From Lyngbya aestuarii BL J (lineage in GTDB: Bacteria; Cyanobacteriota; Cyanobacteriia; Cyanobacteriales; Microcoleaceae), in NCBI RefSeq assembly GCF_000478195.2, contig NZ_AUZM01000040.1, positions 1 through 59,219 of the forward strand: DNA of 59,219 nucleotides, written 5' to 3'. Positions 1 to 8,472 of the stretch are shown here, piece by piece; the stretch's first letter is position 1; each line of letters begins with the position of its first letter. The notes under the pieces are model-generated. The model searched no databases. It was given only the letters and a program-made list of their open reading frames with translations, and was not told the DNA's origin. A program made the translations under genes and the position numbers.

Positions 1-1
1 G

Positions 2-388
2 ATCGGCACCTCTGGACTAATCTTACCTCAACGTCGGGCTGTCGGCATTACCTCGACGGTGATGAAAGTAGCCGCAGGCGCATTAGAAACGTTTCCCGTT
101 GCTCGCGTTGTCAATCTCAATCGCGCTCTCGAAGAACTCAAACAAGCTGGTTTTTGGATTTATGGTACATCTGCAACTGCGGCTCAACCTTTATATACGG
201 TTAAGTTTAGTGGCCCTGTGGTTTTAGTGGTGGGGAGTGAAGGTCAAGGTTTAACTCGGTTAGTTGAGCAGAGTTGTGATATTTTGGTGTCAATTCCTTT
301 GATCGGACAGACCCCTAGCCTGAACGTTTCAGTAGCGACAGGAATGGCACTCTATGAGATTGATCGTCAGCGTCGGTCTGGTCAATAA
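2..388 (+). CDS. TrmH/SpoU-family RNA 2'-O-methyltransferase, C-terminal part
   Basis: The gene enters from the left edge, so only the C-terminal 128 residues are seen, starting in mid-domain. The visible part holds the hallmarks of the SPOUT (trefoil-knot) fold: the glycine-rich motif GSEGQGL and the final knot motif [17 protein letters not shown]. The family transfers a methyl group from S-adenosylmethionine to the 2'-OH of a nucleotide in rRNA or tRNA. The C-terminal sequence resembles RlmB (23S rRNA G2251), but the N-terminal substrate-binding domain lies outside the window, so the target cannot be fixed. The frame is open from base 2 and ends in TAA. Family assignment is firm; the exact substrate is inference. 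Confidence 0.88.
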   Translation: MGTSGLILPQRRAVGITSTVMKVAAGALETFPVARVVNLNRALEELKQAGFWIYGTSATAAQPLYTVKFSGPVVLVVGSEGQGLTRLVEQSCDILVSIPLIGQTPSLNVSVATGMALYEIDRQRRSGQ

Positions 389-696
389 TTCTCCAACTCC
401 GTCTTGATTAAACCGTATAAATCAACTCTGTCTGAGAGTAGAAGATTAAGATAAAGTAACGATGTAAGATCGGCTTCTATGAGGCACTGAAGAAGGGTGT
501 CTGTGGAGAAAAGGTGAACGTGTCGCAAGTCCGATGACATGATTGAAAAAAGAAATGCGAGACTGGTATAACAAAGTGTGAAGACTGATTCTAGTAGAAC
601 TTGAGAGAACATCATTACCCACTTGATCCGCTCGCTGACCGATTTGATTCAGTTGCAAACAGACATTTCTAACATTTGATCAAGGGAAAAACAGAC
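389..696. other. Intergenic stretch, no gene recognised
   Basis: About 308 bases between the methyltransferase stop and the DUF1816 start. Short open frames on the minus strand have no recognisable protein character and no convincing ribosome binding site. It presumably holds the promoter of the DUF1816 gene, but no clear -35/-10 pair stands out. Confidence 0.5.
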
Positions 697-981
697 ATGA
701 AAGAACTTTTGATTAACTTGCTCAATTTCTTGGGGTTGGCATTTTGGGTAAAAATCATCACGACAGATCCAGATTGTACTTATTACTTTGGCCCGTTTTT
801 GACCGCCCAAGATGCCCATTTTGCGAAAGTCGGTTATGTAGAAGATATTGAAAGTGAAGGCGCGAACACCTACACAGTTTTTGTAAAACGTGATAAACCG
901 TCTCGCCTAACGGTTGCTGAAGATCTCGAAACCCCAATAATTGCTCAAGGCGTTATTCCCGCTTTTAGTCCTCAACCTTAG
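697..981 (+). CDS. DUF1816 family protein
   Basis: A 94-residue soluble protein of a small family known mainly from cyanobacteria (DUF1816), of undefined function. The sequence has the typical core: an N-terminal hydrophobic helix (LLNFLGLAFWVKI), then the YYFGPF and FAKVGYVEDI segments. I chose the ATG at 697 rather than the in-frame TTG at 676 because AAGGGA sits about 10 bases upstream of the ATG. It stands alone, with the next gene convergent. The family assignment is from memory of the pattern and is fairly confident; the function is unknown. Confidence 0.72.
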   Translation: MKELLINLLNFLGLAFWVKIITTDPDCTYYFGPFLTAQDAHFAKVGYVEDIESEGANTYTVFVKRDKPSRLTVAEDLETPIIAQGVIPAFSPQP

Positions 982-1008
982 TTGAGCAAACAGAAAACAG
1001 GGTACTGG

Positions 1009-1824
1009 CTAGAGAATTTCAGTATTTAGCCAGTTTTCAATATCGCTTTGAACCTGTTGCGGAATTTCCCAGGGAAAAAGATGAGCCGTTTGAGGATAAC
1101 AAAAAAACTGAGCATTTTGGAGATGTTGAGCGGTAGCTTGGCTCGACTCGGCGGTAATATGGCGATCGGCTTCACCTGCTAACACCAAACAGGGACATTG
1201 GATCTGATCGAGATCGGCTTGACGGTTATATCTCGATCTCAGGGCTTGATTTAAAGCTTGAGTCGCATAACGTGAGGTTTGCAGATAAGCAGGTAAGGCT
1301 TCGCGAGCGAGGTATTGGTAGGCGGTGGGTGTATGCTGTTGAATCAGATATCTAAACAGCGATCGCTTCCCAAAGGTATTAATATTCCAATCCCAACCCG
1401 GAATAAACCCGTTAATGATTCCGGCTAAACCTGTATAAATATTATCGAGCAACGTGATGGGAGGATGGTTTCCTCGGGGATAAGCAGCGGTAGCCACTAA
1501 AATTAACCCTGTAATTCGTTGAGGAAATTTTAATGCCAATTCCAGGGCGAGTATTCCGCCTAAAGACCATCCTAAAATGAGACAATGCTGAATATTAAGT
1601 TGATCGAGTAAGTTCTCTAAATCAATTAAATGATCTTGCATTTGAAAGCTTTGAGAAGTCCGACTTTGACCATATCCGCGTAAGTCTGGCGTAAGGGTTT
1701 GAAACCGACGAGATAAATAATCGGTAAAAACAGACATACATTGACGAGAACCCGGATGACCATGAAGACAAAGAATGGGAAATCCTTCGCCTTGAATTTG
1801 GAGATTAAGCGGTAAAGGTTCCAT
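1009..1824 (-). CDS. Alpha/beta-fold hydrolase
   Basis: A 271-residue alpha/beta hydrolase. Near the N-terminus is the oxyanion-hole motif HGHPGS. The nucleophile elbow reads GWSLGG (Ser). The acid is probably the Asp in GEADRHI, and the catalytic His lies in TAHLFPWE near the C-terminus, so the triad is complete and correctly ordered. There is no signal peptide, so it should be cytosolic. The substrate is unknown; hydrolases of this size include esterases, BioH-like and MenH-like enzymes. It lies 28 bases downstream of the beta-lactamase-like gene on the same strand, so the two are probably cotranscribed. Confidence 0.85.
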   Translation of the reverse strand: MEPLPLNLQIQGEGFPILCLHGHPGSRQCMSVFTDYLSRRFQTLTPDLRGYGQSRTSQSFQMQDHLIDLENLLDQLNIQHCLILGWSLGGILALELALKFPQRITGLILVATAAYPRGNHPPITLLDNIYTGLAGIINGFIPGWDWNINTFGKRSLFRYLIQQHTPTAYQYLAREALPAYLQTSRYATQALNQALRSRYNRQADLDQIQCPCLVLAGEADRHITAESSQATAQHLQNAQFFCYPQTAHLFPWEIPQQVQSDIENWLNTEIL

Positions 1825-1852
1825 CGTTCCAAATAATCATTAAAAACAAGAA

Positions 1853-3163
1853 TTAAAGATGACCATTTTGTTGAAGATGATCGGCGATTTTAGAGATCGC
1901 TTTACGAATTTCAGGAATCTTACCTGTATTATTATCAATCACCGTAATTACATAGGGTTCTCCATCAATACTCACGGCTAAAGTTGTACCAATCATACGA
2001 GAATTTTGACCTGTTTTTTCACCCAACCATTGAGCGTCTACTAAGTCCTCTAAAGCCTGATAACCAATTTCTCGATCATACTGACGATTAAGAGCTTGAA
2101 TTAAAGCATCAGCATTCGGATATTCGTGATTATAGGTTTTAATCATCATTTCCGTTAGTTCGCTACTGGTGAGGCGATTTTTACCACTTCCGGGGCGTTT
2201 TGGCATAATCCGATCCCCCATTAATTTGAATTTAACTTTAGTTTCTTTATAGCCTTGTTTTTCCAGGGTTTGATTAATATAATCTTGACCTAAATAATCA
2301 ATCAGTTGATTAGTCGCAATATTACTACTATGATCGATCATCTCTCCCATTAATTGATTGAGAGAATAGCTAGTTCTGGCTCTAATTGAAGACGCATCTT
2401 CGGTGAAGTTTCCGCCATCGACATAGACTTGTTCTTCGAGACTAATATTGTCTTTGGAAACCTTCTCTAAGAGTGCAACAGCAATCGGAACTTTAATCAA
2501 ACTTGCCGGACTAGCGGGAGGATCTTCACCTCGCAGATGAGCGCAATCTCGATTGAGATTACAAACACTAATCATCGCTGTTGTTGATAATCGGCTTTCC
2601 GTGCGAATATTTTCGAGGAAAGATGCTTGAGCGAGTTGAATATCTTGGATTAAGTAAGTTAAGCTCGTCTCATAGTCTTTGATTTTTTGAGACGCTTGAG
2701 CGGCAATTAATGAAGTTTTAGGGATTTCTTCGAGATTACCGATTGCTTGTTGCCAAAGAACTTTAATTTGTTTTTTATGAGCAAGGGAATCTGAAGCGTT
2801 TGAGTTATCTTTTGTGGCTTCTGTGGCTAAATGAATGGCTTGTTTCCAGTTGTCATTGGAGCGCTGTTCAATTAAAATTTGTAGTTCTACATCTTTTAAC
2901 TTTTGAAATAAGATTTTATCTGGATTCGATGCGGGAGATTCAGATAATAAAGAATTTAAAAAACCCGATTCAGAAGCATCTTGAACTGGAGTTTCTAATT
3001 CCTGAATAATTTGATCGCGCAGTTCAATTAATTCACTTAAGGAACGCGCACCATAAACATCATTGGATGAACCCCACATCGGTAACGTTTGAGTTAACCC
3101 CATACAAAAGGCGATCGCCAAACTACTGATCCCCGTGGTGGCCCAACGAAATAGTCGTGGCAT
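1853..3163 (-). CDS. Class A beta-lactamase-like serine hydrolase, exported
   Basis: 436 residues. The N-terminus has basic residues then a hydrophobic stretch (ISSLAIAFCMGL), which reads as a signal peptide or anchor. After a roughly 180-residue helical region comes the penicillin-recognising fold: SLIK (the SxxK nucleophile motif), HSSN at the SxN position, and EKTGQN (the KTG box) near the C-terminus. All three active-site motifs are present, so it should be an active D-Ala-D-Ala-interacting enzyme of the periplasm. A true beta-lactamase is possible, but the long N-terminal extension points to a cyanobacterial cell-wall homologue. ATG start with a strong AAGGAGA upstream. First gene of a likely two-gene unit with the downstream hydrolase. 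Confidence 0.85.
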   Translation of the reverse strand: MPRLFRWATTGISSLAIAFCMGLTQTLPMWGSSNDVYGARSLSELIELRDQIIQELETPVQDASESGFLNSLLSESPASNPDKILFQKLKDVELQILIEQRSNDNWKQAIHLATEATKDNSNASDSLAHKKQIKVLWQQAIGNLEEIPKTSLIAAQASQKIKDYETSLTYLIQDIQLAQASFLENIRTESRLSTTAMISVCNLNRDCAHLRGEDPPASPASLIKVPIAVALLEKVSKDNISLEEQVYVDGGNFTEDASSIRARTSYSLNQLMGEMIDHSSNIATNQLIDYLGQDYINQTLEKQGYKETKVKFKLMGDRIMPKRPGSGKNRLTSSELTEMMIKTYNHEYPNADALIQALNRQYDREIGYQALEDLVDAQWLGEKTGQNSRMIGTTLAVSIDGEPYVITVIDNNTGKIPEIRKAISKIADHLQQNGHL

Positions 3164-3307
3164 TTAGTTCTCCTTATACAACCCTCACACAATACCGTTA
3201 ATTAAACCTCACAAACTAGAGTTCTGTAAATGTCGCTGAGTCACATTCGGTATGCTAACGGTTTTCACCCCTGATAGAAGCATCCTGTTGTGAGATACTA
3301 TGAATTA

Positions 3308-3720
3308 GAGAGAGTCAGCGAAGGCAATTGCGGACTCAAGACCTGAGTCTGAGGAAAGTCCGGACTCCCAAAAGACTAAACCTGCTGGATAACGCCCAGT
3401 GCGAGTGATCGTGAGGATAGTGCCACAGAAAAATACCGCCTTTTCAGTCAACCGTGAACAGTTCTTTGATCACTGATCATTGAAAACGGAAAAGGTAAGG
3501 GTGCAAAGGTGCGGTAAGAGCGCACCAGCAACGTCGAGAGGCGTTGGCTCGGTAAACCCCAGGTGGGAGCAAGGTCGGAGGAACTAAGGTTGGTCTTTTC
3601 CCCGTTCCGGTTTAAGAGGTACCGCTTGAGGTGTTTGGTAACAAACATCCCAGATAGATAATTGCCTTCTTGACTGTATACAGTTGAGAAAACAGAATCC
3701 GGCTTATGTCTGGCTCTCTC
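3308..3720 (+). ncRNA. rnpB: RNase P RNA (bacterial type A)
   Basis: The catalytic RNA that trims 5' leaders from tRNA precursors. Diagnostic segments are the conserved GAGGAAAGTCCGGACTCC block near 3350 and the AGCAACGTCGAG and GGTAAACCCC segments in the second half. The ends pair as P1: GAGAGAGTCAG at 3308-3318 against CTGGCTCTCTC at 3710-3720 with one G-U pair. The P12 arm is closed by CCTTTTC against GAAAAGG around 3440-3496. A T-run follows at 3719-3725. Length of about 413 nt fits the type A class. The rnc gene, another RNA-processing nuclease, starts 45 bases downstream. Ends are good to a few bases. Confidence 0.95.
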
Positions 3721-3764
3721 TTTTTCGGAAAACTCCGAACTAATGATACTTGAGAAAAGTTAAG

Positions 3765-4493
3765 ATGAAAATCGGCTATCCAAACCGCCAACGCCAGTTA
3801 CAGAAGCTGGTTGAACGTTTGGGACTGTCGGAACAAGACGCCATTCAGTGGCATTTGTTAGATTTGGCCCTAACGCATCCTTCGATCTCCATGGAAGCTA
3901 ACTATGAGCAGTTAGAATTTGTGGGAGATGCTGTTGTACGACTAGCTGCTTCTGAGTTTTTGTGGGAAACTTATCCCCAGCAACCAGTCGGAGAGTTTAG
4001 TGCAATTCGCTCAGTGTTGGTTAGCGATCGGTTTTTGGCAGAAATTGCTGAAAGTTATGGCATGGGTCGATATTTGCTGATTGGCGGGAGTGCGGCGCAA
4101 GATCGCATGGGTGAACAGTCTCGTCTGGCTGACTGTTTGGAAGCAATATTGGCGGCTTTTTATTTGAGTACCCACAATTTACAACTGATCCATCCTTGGC
4201 TGGAACCTCACTTCCAAAAGGGTGCGACCCAGATTTTACGTGATCCGGCTCGTCAAAACTACAAAGCGGCATTGCAAGAGTGGACGCAAAGTCATTATAA
4301 AGTTTTACCGGAATATACCGTGACTGAAAGTGGGCCGATGGGCGATGAGGAGCGGTACACGGCGCAAGTTTGGTTTCAAGGTAAATCGGTGGGTGAAGGT
4401 CGCGGACGTTCAATTAAAGCAGCGGAACAGGTGGCGGCTCAAGAAGCGTATACGGCTTTGGTGATTTCTCCGAAGAATCAAAATTCAGATTAA
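3765..4493 (+). CDS. rnc: Ribonuclease III
   Basis: Double-strand-specific endoribonuclease that matures rRNA and cuts structured RNAs. The catalytic domain carries the family signature EQLEFVGDAV with the metal-binding Glu and Asp, and the second acidic pair in DCLEAILAA. The C-terminal 75 residues form a double-stranded RNA-binding domain ending in KAAEQVAAQEAY. The length (242 residues) is typical. I prefer the ATG at 3765 over an in-frame TTG at 3750, which has no better ribosome binding site. It lies directly behind rnpB and 15 bases before an oxidoreductase gene, probably as one transcript with the latter. Confidence 0.93.
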   Translation: MKIGYPNRQRQLQKLVERLGLSEQDAIQWHLLDLALTHPSISMEANYEQLEFVGDAVVRLAASEFLWETYPQQPVGEFSAIRSVLVSDRFLAEIAESYGMGRYLLIGGSAAQDRMGEQSRLADCLEAILAAFYLSTHNLQLIHPWLEPHFQKGATQILRDPARQNYKAALQEWTQSHYKVLPEYTVTESGPMGDEERYTAQVWFQGKSVGEGRGRSIKAAEQVAAQEAYTALVISPKNQNSD

Positions 4494-4508
4494 TTTGAGG
4501 GTTGTATT

Positions 4509-5573
4509 GTGATCACAAATCCAATCAAGATTGCTATTTTTGGAGCGGGTCGCTGGGGAACGCATCTGATTCGCAATTTTAATCAGCATCCTCACGCGGA
4601 ACTGATCGCGATCGCTGATCCTCATTTTCAACGCCTACAAACGGTGAAGGAACGTTTGAACTTGAATGAGCGAGTCAAGTTGGAGACGGATTGGTTAAAG
4701 GTGATTCATGGTTATGAACTGGATGCGGTTGTGATTGCAACTCCAGCCTCAACGCACTACACTTTGATTTCTGAGGCTCTAGAGCGAGGTTATCATGTTT
4801 TTGCTGAAAAACCTCTCACGCTCAAACTCTCGGAGTCACAGAGCCTTTGTAACTTGGCTAAACAGCATAATCGTCAACTGTTTATTGATCATACCTATTT
4901 GTTTCATCCTGCGGTTGCTCAAGGTCAAGCGGTGATTGAACAAGGACGCTTAGGACAATTGCGCTATGGGTATGCGACGCGAACTCACCTCGAACCGATA
5001 CGACAGGATGTAGATGTGTTGTGGGATTTGGCTATTCATGATCTGGGAATTTTTAGCACTTGGTTAGGACAAAAAGCAGTTGAGGTACAAGCGACAGGGA
5101 CGGTTTGGCTACAACCGGATCGCAGTTTTGATCTCAATAGTCCGAGTTTTCCGGTTTCTAATCAGATTTCGGGGTTGTCTGATTTGGTGATGGCGACGAT
5201 TCGCTATGAGTCGGGTTTTCAAGCTTTTTTACATTTTTGTTGGTTAAATCCAGATAAACAGCGACGTTTAGCGGTGGTTGGGAGTGAAGGAACGTTGATT
5301 TTTGATGAGATGTTAAAAGATCAACCGTTAACTTTGCAACGGGGGTATTTAGAGACAATTAATGACGGTTGGAAAGCAGCAGGAGTTGAATGTGAAAAAG
5401 TGGAAGTTGAACCGAGGGAACCGTTAGCCCAAGTTTGCGATCGCTTTTTAAATTGTGTTCGTCAAAATCAAGTGTGTTCGGTTTCTTCCGGTGAAGTCGG
5501 AACGGATTTAGTTCGGGTTCTTTGTGGTTTAAGTGAATCTCTCCAACAAGGTGGAAAACCAATTAAACTTTAG
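4509..5573 (+). CDS. Gfo/Idh/MocA family NAD(P)-dependent oxidoreductase
   Basis: 354 residues. The N-terminal Rossmann fold begins with IFGAGRWGTHL (GxGxxG-type nucleotide loop), followed by the family motif AEKPLTL with its conserved Lys. The C-terminal alpha/beta substrate domain has the HDLGIF helix, where the conserved His/Asp sits. Members oxidise or reduce sugar-type substrates (for example UDP-sugars, inositol); this one's substrate is not readable from sequence. GTG start at 4509 with a GAGG about 8 bases upstream. It follows rnc by 15 bases, so expression is probably coupled, though a functional link is not obvious. Confidence 0.87.
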   Translation: MITNPIKIAIFGAGRWGTHLIRNFNQHPHAELIAIADPHFQRLQTVKERLNLNERVKLETDWLKVIHGYELDAVVIATPASTHYTLISEALERGYHVFAEKPLTLKLSESQSLCNLAKQHNRQLFIDHTYLFHPAVAQGQAVIEQGRLGQLRYGYATRTHLEPIRQDVDVLWDLAIHDLGIFSTWLGQKAVEVQATGTVWLQPDRSFDLNSPSFPVSNQISGLSDLVMATIRYESGFQAFLHFCWLNPDKQRRLAVVGSEGTLIFDEMLKDQPLTLQRGYLETINDGWKAAGVECEKVEVEPREPLAQVCDRFLNCVRQNQVCSVSSGEVGTDLVRVLCGLSESLQQGGKPIKL

Positions 5574-5586
5574 CTTTTAGCAAAAT

Positions 5587-7296
5587 TTATTCTTCTTTCA
5601 ATCGGGCTAACTCCCACAACTGATTTTGTTGAGGAGGAAAGCCAAATACCGCCAGAAACCAATACAAAATCCAAGAATTCTGTCGAGGATGAATGGAAAA
5701 CTCGGACTCTGCAACTTTCAATAAATAAGATAAATAACTAACTTGATCTTCAAAACACTCTGATTTTAACCCGGCAATTTCTCGCGACCACGCTAACACC
5801 GGAACACTTTTTAAGCCTTGTTCTTGCAGAAAAATCTTGGCTTCTCGACGCGCAATTTCTGGAGAAAGTTGTAGAAAATAACACTGTTCTAACAGGGTTC
5901 TAAAGGCTTGATGAACTGATTTTTTTGCATTACTATGAAATAGTAACTTGAGTTCATCTTCCGGTTCAGGTCTTTCTAAAGAGGGGAATTCATACCCACA
6001 ATGATCACATTGTTTTTGAGATAATCTGATTACATGACCACATTCAGGACAAGCTTTAACCGCAGATTCTCCTCGGTTTTGAGATAACTCTAACTCGGTC
6101 AAAGGTTCATACTCAATTTCCTCAACTGACCCATGACGCTGAATATTTCCGCCCTGATCTAAAATCAAACAATCTGATTTTCCTTGCTGCGGACATAACC
6201 TCATTCCTCGACCAATCATCTGAACATAAAGGGCTTTAGATTGAGTTGGTCGTGCGAGAATAATACAACTGACTTCGGGTCGATCAAAACCCGTCGAACA
6301 AACCCCCACATTAATCAGGATTTTAACATCACCTTGAGAAAAAGAATCAAAGATTTTTAATCGTTCTTCATCGGATGTTTTAGCAGTGACTAAAGCTGAA
6401 GGATGACCTCGAGTTGTAAACTCTTGAAAAAGAGATTGAGCGTGTTTTACCCCGACTGCATAAACGAGAGTTAAGCGCTGAGGACACAATCTTTCATAGT
6501 TGTCTACCGTCGCCTTAACCACCCCAGGGGCGTTACATCGGAGTTCGAGTTCACCAATGGCAAAGTCTCCTTGGCGAATTTTAACCCCTTTGATATCTGC
6601 CCCGGCTATGCCATAATAAACAGTTGGAACTAAATCACCCTTTTCTATTAAACGGGCGGGAGATTGGCTGGCAATTTGAACTTCAAAAATATGACCAAAA
6701 TTTTCCCGTTTACTCAGTCTCCAAGGACTCGCTGTAAACCCAATTAACAATGGAGAATAGGTTAATGAATCTGGGGTTTTATTCAGACGCGGAAATCGTT
6801 TTTTTGCCCATTTTGACCACATGACTTGATGACATTCATCAATTATCACCAGATCAGGATCAAACCATGTTTCTCGACGACCTCGTTCGAGGGTTTGTCT
6901 CATCGCAACTTGAATTGTAGCTTGTCGATCTTCTTTCCAACCTCCGGCGATGACCCCGGCTTTGAGATCAAATAATGCTAGACTTTTTAAAACTTGTTGA
7001 ATCAGGGCTTGAAAGGGAACAACAATTAAAACTTTACCGTTTTTTTGAATAGCATCATAGGCAATTGAAGAAAAGACAATAGTTTTCCCATAAGCACAAG
7101 GCGCAACAAATAAGACTCGCTTGTATCCGTTTTGAATCAGTTGATAGAGTTGTTGTTTGTCCTGTTGTTGATAATCTCTCAGTTGGATTAAGGATTGTCT
7201 ATCCCGTTTAGATTGGACTTGGATTGTTGTCGGCGGGGTTTGCTGTTGAGATCTTTGGGACTTCACTCCGGTTAACAGAGAGTAAGGATTAGACAT
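5587..7296 (-). CDS. DEAD/DEAH-box superfamily 2 helicase with zinc ribbon
   Basis: About 569 residues. Superfamily 2 motifs are in order: Walker A-like APCAYGKT, motif II DECHQ, motif III FTASPWRL, and motif VI QMIGRGMRL. Two CxxC pairs (CPECGH, then CDHCGY) follow and form a zinc ribbon; a small helical tail ends the protein. The layout matches the SSL2/type III restriction-like group of ATP-dependent helicases. I chose the ATG at 7296 (MSNPYSLL); a TTG at 7365 would add 23 residues but runs into the region upstream of aroK. It is convergent with the oxidoreductase and divergent from aroK. The exact DNA or RNA role is unknown. Confidence 0.85.
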   Translation of the reverse strand: MSNPYSLLTGVKSQRSQQQTPPTTIQVQSKRDRQSLIQLRDYQQQDKQQLYQLIQNGYKRVLFVAPCAYGKTIVFSSIAYDAIQKNGKVLIVVPFQALIQQVLKSLALFDLKAGVIAGGWKEDRQATIQVAMRQTLERGRRETWFDPDLVIIDECHQVMWSKWAKKRFPRLNKTPDSLTYSPLLIGFTASPWRLSKRENFGHIFEVQIASQSPARLIEKGDLVPTVYYGIAGADIKGVKIRQGDFAIGELELRCNAPGVVKATVDNYERLCPQRLTLVYAVGVKHAQSLFQEFTTRGHPSALVTAKTSDEERLKIFDSFSQGDVKILINVGVCSTGFDRPEVSCIILARPTQSKALYVQMIGRGMRLCPQQGKSDCLILDQGGNIQRHGSVEEIEYEPLTELELSQNRGESAVKACPECGHVIRLSQKQCDHCGYEFPSLERPEPEDELKLLFHSNAKKSVHQAFRTLLEQCYFLQLSPEIARREAKIFLQEQGLKSVPVLAWSREIAGLKSECFEDQVSYLSYLLKVAESEFSIHPRQNSWILYWFLAVFGFPPQQNQLWELARLKEE

Positions 7297-7392
7297 TCTT
7301 GAGCCTGAACTGAGCCTTGTCAAGTTTACGAGATTTATTGCAGTTTGAAAAGGGTTGAGTGTCAATGATAACCTGTTTGAATTGATTTCCCT

Positions 7393-7420
7393 TTGTGTTT
7401 GGGGAGCAGATTGCTATAAT
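7393..7420 (+). promoter_or_regulatory. Sigma70-type promoter of aroK
   Basis: A perfect TATAAT (7415-7420) lies 16 bases after TTGTGT (7393-7398), a fair -35 match. It is about 28 bases before the GTG chosen for aroK. Inferred from spacing only. Confidence 0.5.
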
Positions 7421-7447
7421 AATTGCAGTTTTTTGAAAACAAATCTC

Positions 7448-8029
7448 GTGAATGATTTATTGAGAGGAATTAATCTCTATCTCATCGGTATGATGGGTGC
7501 AGGTAAAACGACTGTCGGAAAATTGTTGGCAAAAGAGTTTAATTATCGCTTTATCGATACGGATGAGGTGATTACTCAAGTCGCGGGTCAGTCTATTAAC
7601 CAAATTTTTGCAGAACAAGGCGAGGAAGCGTTTAGAACGTTAGAATCTCAGGTATTATCAGGATTATGCGCCCATCAACGTTTGGTCGTGGCGACAGGAG
7701 GAGGTATTATTCTCCAACGGGCGAACTGGGGTTATCTCCGTCATGGTTTAATTGTTTGGTTGGATGTTTCTCCTGAAGACCTTTATCAACGCTTAAAAGA
7801 AGATACAACCCGACCTCTACTCCAACATGATAATCCTTTGGGTCGATTGCAAGAATTGCTCGAACAGCGCTCCTCTCTTTATGCTGAAGCGGATGTGAAA
7901 GTGACGATTACTCCCCATGATACCCCAGAACAGGTGGTGGATCATATTCTCGAAAAAATTCCGACTGCTTTGAAAACAGAATCTCCAAAACCCCCTCAAT
8001 ATAATCTAAATCCCAATGACTTATCGTAA
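7448..8029 (+). CDS. aroK: Shikimate kinase
   Basis: 193 residues. Phosphorylates shikimate with ATP in the chorismate pathway. The P-loop GMMGAGKTT lies at residues about 14-22, followed by the shikimate-binding DTD (IDTDEV), the FR of EEAFRTLE, and the GGG loop (VATGGGI). The TRPLL segment is the lid region. The frame is open further upstream, but the GTG at 7448 gives the family's usual N-terminus ([15 protein letters not shown]) and leaves room for a TATAAT promoter just before it. The last 14 bases overlap the Nudix gene, which indicates translational coupling. Confidence 0.93.
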   Translation: MNDLLRGINLYLIGMMGAGKTTVGKLLAKEFNYRFIDTDEVITQVAGQSINQIFAEQGEEAFRTLESQVLSGLCAHQRLVVATGGGIILQRANWGYLRHGLIVWLDVSPEDLYQRLKEDTTRPLLQHDNPLGRLQELLEQRSSLYAEADVKVTITPHDTPEQVVDHILEKIPTALKTESPKPPQYNLNPNDLS

Positions 8030-8444
8030 TCCTACTCCGACTGTTGATATTATTATTGAATTGAGTGATAAACCTCAACGACCGATAGTTTTGATTGAAC
8101 GTCGTAACCCGCCTTATGGTTGGGCAATTCCGGGCGGTTTTGTTGATTATGGAGAATCTGTAGAAGCTGCGGCTAAACGAGAGGCTCAAGAAGAAACGGG
8201 TTTGGAGGTAACATTAATTGAACAATTTTATGTTTATTCTGACCCGAATCGTGATCCACGTCAACATACTTTATCAATTGTGTTTTTAGCAACTGCAAAA
8301 GGAGAACCTGTCGCAGCCGATGATGCTAAAAATTTAGAAACTTTTGAACCGTGGCGTATTCCAACTAATCTTTGTTTTGATCATGATCGGATTTTAGAAG
8401 ATTATCTACGTTATCGTCATTTTTCGCTTAGACCTCGACTTTAA
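8016..8444 (+). CDS. Nudix hydrolase
   Basis: 142 residues. It carries a full Nudix box, from GGFVDYGES through REAQEETGL, with the metal-binding REAQEE core. Such enzymes hydrolyse nucleoside diphosphates linked to another moiety; the short single-domain form and the [11 protein letters not shown] segment resemble the ADP-ribose pyrophosphatase/MutT-like group, but the substrate is not determined. Its ATG lies inside the end of aroK (14-base overlap), so it is translated from the same messenger. Confidence 0.9.
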   Translation: MTYRNPTPTVDIIIELSDKPQRPIVLIERRNPPYGWAIPGGFVDYGESVEAAAKREAQEETGLEVTLIEQFYVYSDPNRDPRQHTLSIVFLATAKGEPVAADDAKNLETFEPWRIPTNLCFDHDRILEDYLRYRHFSLRPRL

Positions 8445-8472
8445 CTGTGATTAGCGATCTCCGTTTCCCCTG

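Noticed and set aside
382-658. Two overlapping minus-strand frames (77 and 70 codons)
   Set aside because: They overlap each other in different frames and neither has a family pattern or ribosome binding site.
3448-3648. Minus-strand frame of 66 codons
   Set aside because: It lies wholly inside rnpB, whose conserved RNA structure explains the sequence.
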